DNA of 10,697 bases from contig JAUVPA010000028.1 of assembly GCA_030598905.1 (NCBI GenBank), positions 1-10,697 of the forward strand, given 5' to 3'. Position numbers and translations under genes: made by a program. Positions within the stretch are counted from its first letter, which is position 1, and each line of letters starts with the position of its first letter. A model generated the notes under the pieces. That model saw only the letters and a list, made by a program, of their open reading frames with translations. It ran no database searches and was not told where the DNA came from. Source of the stretch: Acidimicrobiia bacterium. GTDB taxonomy: Bacteria; Actinomycetota; Acidimicrobiia; Spongiisociales; UBA5794. Below are positions 6,625 to 10,697 of the stretch, one piece after another.

Positions 6625-6698
6625 CGTCGGCTTCGTCAACGCCGAGCCCAGTACCCGAGCACAGCACGGGATGGCTCGTCGGCTTCACCGCGATCCTG

Positions 6699-7859
6699 AT
6701 GGCCGCGATGGGGATCGCGATCTTCGCCAACCCGTCGTACGGGATCCTGGCGACTTTCATCATCGACGATCATGGGCTCACGCGAGCTCAGATCGGCCTC
6801 CTGGCGACGGCGTTCTCGCTGGTGGGGGCGCTCACGTCACCGTTCGTGGGACGGGCTGCCGATCGGGTCGGCGGGAAGAGAGCGTTGTTGTTCCTCTTCT
6901 TGATATCCGGCATCGGATTGATCCTCATCAGCGCGGCTCCCACATTTGCGCTCATGCTGCTGGCCGCCATGTTCGCCGGCCTCGCTCAGGCTTCGGCCAA
7001 CCCGTCCACCAACAAGCTGATCGGCGTCAACGTGGTTCCGGGACGGCGCGGGATGGTCACCGGCATCAAGCAGTCTGGCGTCCAACTCGGCGTCTTCATC
7101 GGCGGGATGGCGCTCCCTTTCCTGGCGCTGCAGTACGGATGGCGCTGGTCTCTGGGCTCTTTTGCGTTGGTCTCGCTGGTGGGGCTGATTGCCGCGTGGC
7201 GGTTCATACCCAATGACCCGCTCTCCGCGGTGGTCGAGAAGGGCCCGAAACAGAACGTCCCGAGGGATGTGTACTGGTTGGGAGCGTTCGGCTTCTTGAT
7301 GGGCATCACCGTTGGTGCCGTCTTCGTCTATCTGCCGCTCTACTCCACGGAGGTTCTCGGCCTCTCGGTGACTGCGGCCGGTGTACTGGCTGCAATGCTC
7401 GGGCTGTTCGGTGCCATTGCTCGGGTTGTGTGGGCACCGATTGCCGAGCGGGCGTCGCACTACGCATACCCGCTGCTGGTCATAGCCGTGTTGAGCTTGA
7501 TTTCGCTCGTGATGTTGTGGATTGCGCCGTGGGCCGGTGTCGTCTTTCTCGTCGCCGGCGCCATCCTGGCTGGTGTCAGTGCTCCTGCCTGGAGTTCTGT
7601 CGGGATGCTGGCAGTTATCTCCCTTGTGCCGCAGACGGTTGCAGGGCGCTCGTCCGGCGTGCTCGTGCTCGGCTTTGCTCTCGGCATCGCCATTGGTCCG
7701 CCCCTCTTCGGCCTCTCGGTCGACGTGACGGGCTCCTACAACCTCGGCTTCGCCGTCATGTGTGCGATCACGGTGTTGGGAGCTGTCGTTGTCGTGTTGT
7801 GGCGACGCTCGAGCGCGTCGTTCCCGGCGTCGACCCCTACACGATCGCAATCGGGCTGA
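6699..7859 (+). CDS. Major facilitator superfamily (MFS) transporter; true start probably upstream
   Basis: A transporter of at least 386 residues with the twelve-helix MFS pattern in two halves, split by a loop near residues 175-190 (NDPLSAVVEKGPKQNVPRD). The helix 2-3 loop has GRAADRVGGKRA, the usual MFS motif A. The substrate is unknown; relatives move organic acids and aromatic compounds. ATG 6699 is the first ordinary start codon in frame, but it has no ribosome site and cuts into helix 1. The open frame continues upstream as TGWLVGFTAIL, a normal MFS first helix. A CTG at 6621, with GGGA 7 nt before it, overlaps the KorB stop as CTGA, copying the ATGA junctions of the two preceding genes, and would give 412 residues. 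It is the last gene of the operon. Its 3' end overlaps the convergent cyclase gene by 23 bp, with no room for a classical terminator. Confidence 0.88.
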   Translation: MAAMGIAIFANPSYGILATFIIDDHGLTRAQIGLLATAFSLVGALTSPFVGRAADRVGGKRALLFLFLISGIGLILISAAPTFALMLLAAMFAGLAQASANPSTNKLIGVNVVPGRRGMVTGIKQSGVQLGVFIGGMALPFLALQYGWRWSLGSFALVSLVGLIAAWRFIPNDPLSAVVEKGPKQNVPRDVYWLGAFGFLMGITVGAVFVYLPLYSTEVLGLSVTAAGVLAAMLGLFGAIARVVWAPIAERASHYAYPLLVIAVLSLISLVMLWIAPWAGVVFLVAGAILAGVSAPAWSSVGMLAVISLVPQTVAGRSSGVLVLGFALGIAIGPPLFGLSVDVTGSYNLGFAVMCAITVLGAVVVVLWRRSSASFPASTPTRSQSG

Positions 7860-8706
7860 GCGGTGACCCGGTGCCCCCAATGATGGGGAGGGGCGCGGCG
7901 ACGAAGAAGAACTCGGTCACGCCGTCTGCCGCCAGAAACTCGAGGTTGAGGTTCTCGATGATGTAGATGCCGAAGTCGCGCAGAGCCCGGATGTGGAACG
8001 GATTGGGCCACGGATGGGATGGGATGTGCTCCACGGCAACTGTATCGGCACCGATTGCAACCACACCCTGATCGTTCAACCACGAGGCGGTGTCGGTGTC
8101 GACCCCGGGTTCTCCTGCTCCCCAACGGTCGCGATCGTCGTGCCAGACATTGTGCCACCCGGTCCTCACGAGGAGGATGTCTCCCTCGCCGAGTCCAGTG
8201 GAATGTGCAGTGAGGCAGGCCTCGATCTCCATACCGTTGATTGCCGGGTCTTCGGGTGCCAGGAAGTCGACACCTCGGTGCGCTGCAATGTCGGCGAGCA
8301 CCCCCCTTCCTACGAACGGCATCGCCTTGTCGATCCCCGCCCACGAGGCTCCCATGTTGGAGTTGACGAGTTCGGCGTCGCGGTCGTTCCACAGCCGATC
8401 GTCCTTCCAGAAATGGCTGAGACCGTCGATGTGGGTACCGGCATGAGTGTGGAGCATGAGCACGTCTCCGCTCACCTTGCCGCCGTCTCCCTTGTCGCCC
8501 GACGTTGTGATCCGCCACGTCTCGTGGAAGTACGGGAAGAGCCGTCCCCCTTTGACCAGCGGCACCGACAGGTCGTAGATCTTGCCGCTCTTGATCAAGT
8601 TGGCGGCGGCGGCCACCGTTGTATCGGTGATGAGATTGCGGCTTCCAAGCTCGTCGTTTTCACCCCATCGGCCCCAGTTGTTGCCTTGCATCGGCTCGTC
8701 CGGCAT
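7837..8706 (-). CDS. Cyclase-family metal-dependent hydrolase (kynurenine formamidase / isatin hydrolase-like fold)
   Basis: A 289-residue cytoplasmic enzyme of the cyclase family (PF04199 type). The signature HxGTHxDxxxH is present as H88-A-G90-T91-H92-I-D94-G-L-S-H98 and supplies the divalent-metal site. Other family segments are NNWGRWGENDELGSRNLIT (9-27), GRGVLADIA (133-141), GEGDILLVRTGW (173-184) and IENLNLEFLA (250-259). Known relatives hydrolyse cyclic or acyl amides such as isatin and N-formylkynurenine; the true substrate here is unknown. ATG 8706 is chosen because GAGGGG lies about 9 nt upstream. A TTG at 8730 in the same frame would overlap the upstream LLM gene. It follows that LLM gene by 13 bp, so the two are probably one transcript and act in one pathway. 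Confidence 0.9.
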   Translation of the reverse strand: MPDEPMQGNNWGRWGENDELGSRNLITDTTVAAAANLIKSGKIYDLSVPLVKGGRLFPYFHETWRITTSGDKGDGGKVSGDVLMLHTHAGTHIDGLSHFWKDDRLWNDRDAELVNSNMGASWAGIDKAMPFVGRGVLADIAAHRGVDFLAPEDPAINGMEIEACLTAHSTGLGEGDILLVRTGWHNVWHDDRDRWGAGEPGVDTDTASWLNDQGVVAIGADTVAVEHIPSHPWPNPFHIRALRDFGIYIIENLNLEFLAADGVTEFFFVAAPLPIIGGTGSPLSPIAIV

Positions 8707-8719
8707 GTGGGCGATCCCC

Positions 8720-9757
8720 TCAGGCGGCAATGGCGGGAGCGACTTCTTTGGCGAGGAGCTCCATTTGTTTCAGTGTGGCGTCGAGCGTGATCGGCACCAG
8801 CTTGAGGTCGAAGGTGTTGACTCCTGCGTCCACAAATCGCTGCACTTTCGCCGCGAAGGTCTCGGGGGTGCCATACAGGATGAGAGTCTCGCGACCCTCT
8901 GGAGTGAACCGGTCGCCGAAGCCCTTGACCATCATGTCGCGAGCCTCTTCCTCGGTGTCCGCGATGGCGGCGAAGATGTTGGTTCCGAGATCCCTGGGCA
9001 CCGATGTGTTGTGGGCGGCCGCGAAATCACGCATCCAGGACAACGCCTCGCGGTACATGTCGGCGGAGATCTGGCTGGGACACCAGCCATCGGCACGGAG
9101 CACCGCTCGGCGTTGGGCGCTCTGGGAGCGTCCCCCGATCCAGACGGGAGGGCGCGGCTTCTGGATGGGCTTCGGGTATACCTCGAGGTCGGCGAAGTCG
9201 TAGTACTCGCCGTGATAGTTGGCGACGTCGTCCTTCCAGATCGTGTCCATCACCTCGAGGCCCTCATCGGTGATGCGTCCCCGATGGCCCTTCACCTTGA
9301 ACGCGTTGAATTCGAGATCGCTGACTTTGGCGTGCACGGTGATGTCCTGTTTTCCGCCGGACTCGATCTTGCCGCGTCGTGGTGCGCCAACGCCGACACC
9401 GACGATGAGCCGGCCGTTGGAAAAGACGTCGAGTGACGCCGCCTCCTTGGCGACGTGGATGGCGTTCCGAAACGGAAGGACGAGAACGCCGGTGAGGAGC
9501 TTGACCCGTTCGGTCCTCGCCGCTACGTACGCCAACGTCTGCATCGGTTCGTAGACATCGCGATCGTCGCCGGAATGATCGTGGATTTCGCCGCACGAGG
9601 AGAGTGCCCCTGCCGCAATGAGGTGGTCTTGCACGGACACGCCGTAGAAGCCGAGTTCGTCGGCCTTCTCGGCCACTCGGGCCATGGCAGCGGGACTCGC
9701 TGTGCAGTACGTCTGCGGGAGTCGAATCATGTACCGAATGGGGGAGCCGTTGCTCAT
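8720..9757 (-). CDS. Luciferase-like monooxygenase (LLM) family oxidoreductase, probably F420- or FMN-dependent
   Basis: A 345-residue TIM-barrel flavoenzyme of the bacterial luciferase superfamily. The barrel starts at IRYMIRLPQTY (7-17). Family landmarks follow: KADELGFYGVSVQDHLI (31-47), LAYVAARTERVKLLTGVLVLP (75-95), LDVFSNGRLIVGVGVGAP (109-126), GEYYDFADLEVYPKPIQ (183-199) and PRPPVWIGGRSQSAQRRA (201-218). Many actinobacterial members use F420, others reduced FMN; the sequence alone does not separate these. ATG 9757 is preferred because GGAGAGG lies about 10 nt upstream, whereas ATG 9775 in the same frame has no ribosome site. It heads a two-gene unit with the cyclase-family hydrolase and diverges from a second LLM gene, with a shared GTATAC dyad between them. 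An oxidation or reduction followed by hydrolysis of a ring or amide is a reasonable but unproven order of steps. Confidence 0.9.
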   Translation of the reverse strand: MSNGSPIRYMIRLPQTYCTASPAAMARVAEKADELGFYGVSVQDHLIAAGALSSCGEIHDHSGDDRDVYEPMQTLAYVAARTERVKLLTGVLVLPFRNAIHVAKEAASLDVFSNGRLIVGVGVGAPRRGKIESGGKQDITVHAKVSDLEFNAFKVKGHRGRITDEGLEVMDTIWKDDVANYHGEYYDFADLEVYPKPIQKPRPPVWIGGRSQSAQRRAVLRADGWCPSQISADMYREALSWMRDFAAAHNTSVPRDLGTNIFAAIADTEEEARDMMVKGFGDRFTPEGRETLILYGTPETFAAKVQRFVDAGVNTFDLKLVPITLDATLKQMELLAKEVAPAIAA

Positions 9758-9789
9758 CGTCTCGTTCCTCTCCATGGAATTTGGCTAGT

Positions 9790-9806
9790 TAGTATACATT
9801 ATGCAA
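9790..9806. promoter_or_regulatory. GTATAC-type dyad, copy C, between the divergent LLM genes
   Basis: TAGTATACATTATGCAA is an AT-rich imperfect dyad (4 of 6 arm pairs) in the 118-bp gap between the two LLM genes. Its core GTATAC-ATT-ATGCA (9792-9805) matches the sites at 940-953 and 1756-1769. On the minus strand the same bases give TATACT (9791-9796), a good -10 box for the left LLM gene, with the start about 27 bp before its ATG. No convincing -35 is seen for either direction. The position suits control of both divergent genes by one regulator. Confidence 0.5.
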
Positions 9807-9863
9807 ACTGCCGCCGATCAGGCCGAGAAGGGTCCTGGATGTCGGTAGCGGCAACGATCGTAG

Positions 9864-9869
9864 AGGAGG
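9864..9869 (+). promoter_or_regulatory. Strong ribosome binding site of the right-hand LLM gene
   Basis: AGGAGG lies 6 nt before GTG 9876. It is the best Shine-Dalgarno match in the window, and it fixes the GTG as the start of a gene that runs off the right edge. Confidence 0.8.
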
Positions 9870-9875
9870 TCAGGC

Positions 9876-10697
9876 GTGGCGGTGCGATTCTCGGTGATGC
9901 TCCCGCAGACCAATCGAGTCTCCTCTCCCGAGGCAATCATCGACGTGGCCGAAGCAGCGGAGGCCCTGGGTTTCGACGCCATCACCGTCCACGATCACAT
10001 CGTGTTCAACGGCTTCTGGATCGCGTCGGGTATGCCGGGAGCCGAAGGGCCCGGCGACGATCGCGACCTCTATGAGGCCATGGAGACGCTGACGTATGTC
10101 GCTTCGCGAACCGACCGCGTATTGCTCGTCGCCTCGGTCATCATCATCCCGATCCGCAACCCTGTGCTTCTCGCCAAGCAAGCTGCAACTCTCGACAGGT
10201 TCTCCGATGGACGCTTCGTGCTCGGGGTCGGCGTGGGGCCGCCGCTGCGCCCCATCGGCTACGAGACCACGAAACTGGGACCACACCGCGGGAATGCCGC
10301 CAAGGAGTACGACGCGGTGGACGTCACAGGAAACCGAGGGCCGCGTACCGACGAGTACCTCATGGCGATATACGAGATCTGGGAGAACGAATCGTCGACG
10401 TTCAAGGGTGAGTACGTCTCGTTCGAGGACATCGAGGTGTTCCCGAAGCCGGTGCAGGAACCGCGACCACCGGTCTGGATCGGAGGGCGGTCACAGAAGG
10501 CCCTGGAGCGTGCGGCCCGACTCGGTGACGGGTGGAATCCCAGCCAACCGAGCGCGCAACAGCTCGCCGAGGCACTTCCCAGACTCATCGAGTTGTATGA
10601 AGCTGCGGGTCGTCAAGGCCCGGACACGGTGGGTATCAACATCCACAGCGTGATCGCCGAGACCGACAACGCGGCCCAAGCCATCATCGAACCTGCC
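9876..10697 (+). CDS. Second LLM-family oxidoreductase, 3' end outside the window
   Basis: The frame is open from GTG 9876 to the last base, giving 274 residues of a protein that should be about 340 long. It has the same plan as the LLM protein on the opposite strand. The start is VRFSVMLPQTN (3-13), then LGFDAITVHDHIV (31-43), DDRDLYEAMETLTYVASRTD (61-80) and LDRFSDGRFVLGVGVGPP (106-123). KGEYVSFEDIEVFPKPVQ (177-194) and PRPPVWIGGRSQKALERAA (197-215) follow. It differs in having HDH at 39-41, where the neighbour has QDH, and in an insert around 124-155. The start is set by AGGAGG 6 nt upstream. It is probably a paralogue of the left LLM enzyme with a related substrate, and it shares the intergenic GTATAC dyad. 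Cofactor (F420 or FMN) and substrate are not determinable. No frameshift is seen. Confidence 0.9.
   Translation, partial: MAVRFSVMLPQTNRVSSPEAIIDVAEAAEALGFDAITVHDHIVFNGFWIASGMPGAEGPGDDRDLYEAMETLTYVASRTDRVLLVASVIIIPIRNPVLLAKQAATLDRFSDGRFVLGVGVGPPLRPIGYETTKLGPHRGNAAKEYDAVDVTGNRGPRTDEYLMAIYEIWENESSTFKGEYVSFEDIEVFPKPVQEPRPPVWIGGRSQKALERAARLGDGWNPSQPSAQQLAEALPRLIELYEAAGRQGPDTVGINIHSVIAETDNAAQAIIEPA

Noticed and set aside
6837..7880. Long minus-strand open frame (347 codons) opposite the MFS gene
   Set aside because: Its composition (very rich in Arg, Asp, His, Gln, Glu) is that expected from the reverse of hydrophobic codons; the MFS helices on the plus strand are the real coding sequence.
9175..9182. 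A fourth GTATAC (GGTATACC)
   Set aside because: It lies within the LLM coding sequence at a conserved VYPKP segment and lacks the ATRCA half, so it is probably chance.
9809..9853. Inverted repeat TGCCGC / GCGGCA in the leader of the right LLM gene, possible riboswitch or attenuator
   Set aside because: Only 6 bp per arm with a loop of over 30 nt in GC-rich sequence; no T-run or known riboswitch core.

Overview
The window is high-GC DNA read as part of an actinobacterial genome, most likely from an Acidimicrobiia-like or other environmental, coenzyme F420-using lineage. The reasons are high G+C coding sequence throughout, GTG/TTG starts, a likely leaderless promoter, a fused gamma-alpha 2-oxoacid:ferredoxin oxidoreductase like actinobacterial KorA, and two luciferase-like flavin/F420 enzymes. 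The taxonomic call is an inference; no rRNA or other marker gene is present. No tRNA, rRNA, CRISPR array, insertion sequence or phage gene was seen.

Layout. (1) Positions 1-870, minus strand: a zinc-type ArsR/SmtB repressor and, overlapping it by ATGA, a cation diffusion facilitator (CDF) exporter that runs off the left edge. A SmtB-like operator lies just upstream of the repressor. This is a self-contained metal-efflux unit. (2) 981-1673, plus strand: a GntR/FadR-type (FCD) regulator. (3) 1754-7859, plus strand: a tightly packed five-gene operon of EamA/DMT transporter, FrhB-type iron-sulfur flavoprotein, fused gamma-alpha subunit and beta subunit of a 2-oxoacid:ferredoxin oxidoreductase (OFOR), and an MFS transporter. 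The junctions overlap or nearly touch. (4) 7837-9757, minus strand: a luciferase-like monooxygenase (LLM) gene followed by a metal-dependent cyclase-family hydrolase. (5) 9876 to the right edge, plus strand: a second, divergent LLM gene, incomplete at the window end.

How the parts may work together. The same short dyad element (core GTATAC, three variable bases, then ATRCA) occurs three times: between the metal-efflux unit and the GntR gene, at the start of the transporter/OFOR operon, and between the two LLM genes. This suggests one GntR-controlled regulon covering regions 2 to 5. The OFOR has no separate delta-ferredoxin subunit in this operon. Instead an FrhB-family protein with an N-terminal 2x[4Fe-4S] domain is co-translated with it. 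FrhB is the F420-reducing subunit of F420 hydrogenases, so the operon may encode a 2-oxoacid oxidoreductase that delivers electrons to F420 (or another acceptor). F420-type LLM enzymes and a ring-opening or amide/ester hydrolase would then form the rest of a catabolic pathway, with two transporters handling uptake or efflux. The substrate cannot be read from the sequence.
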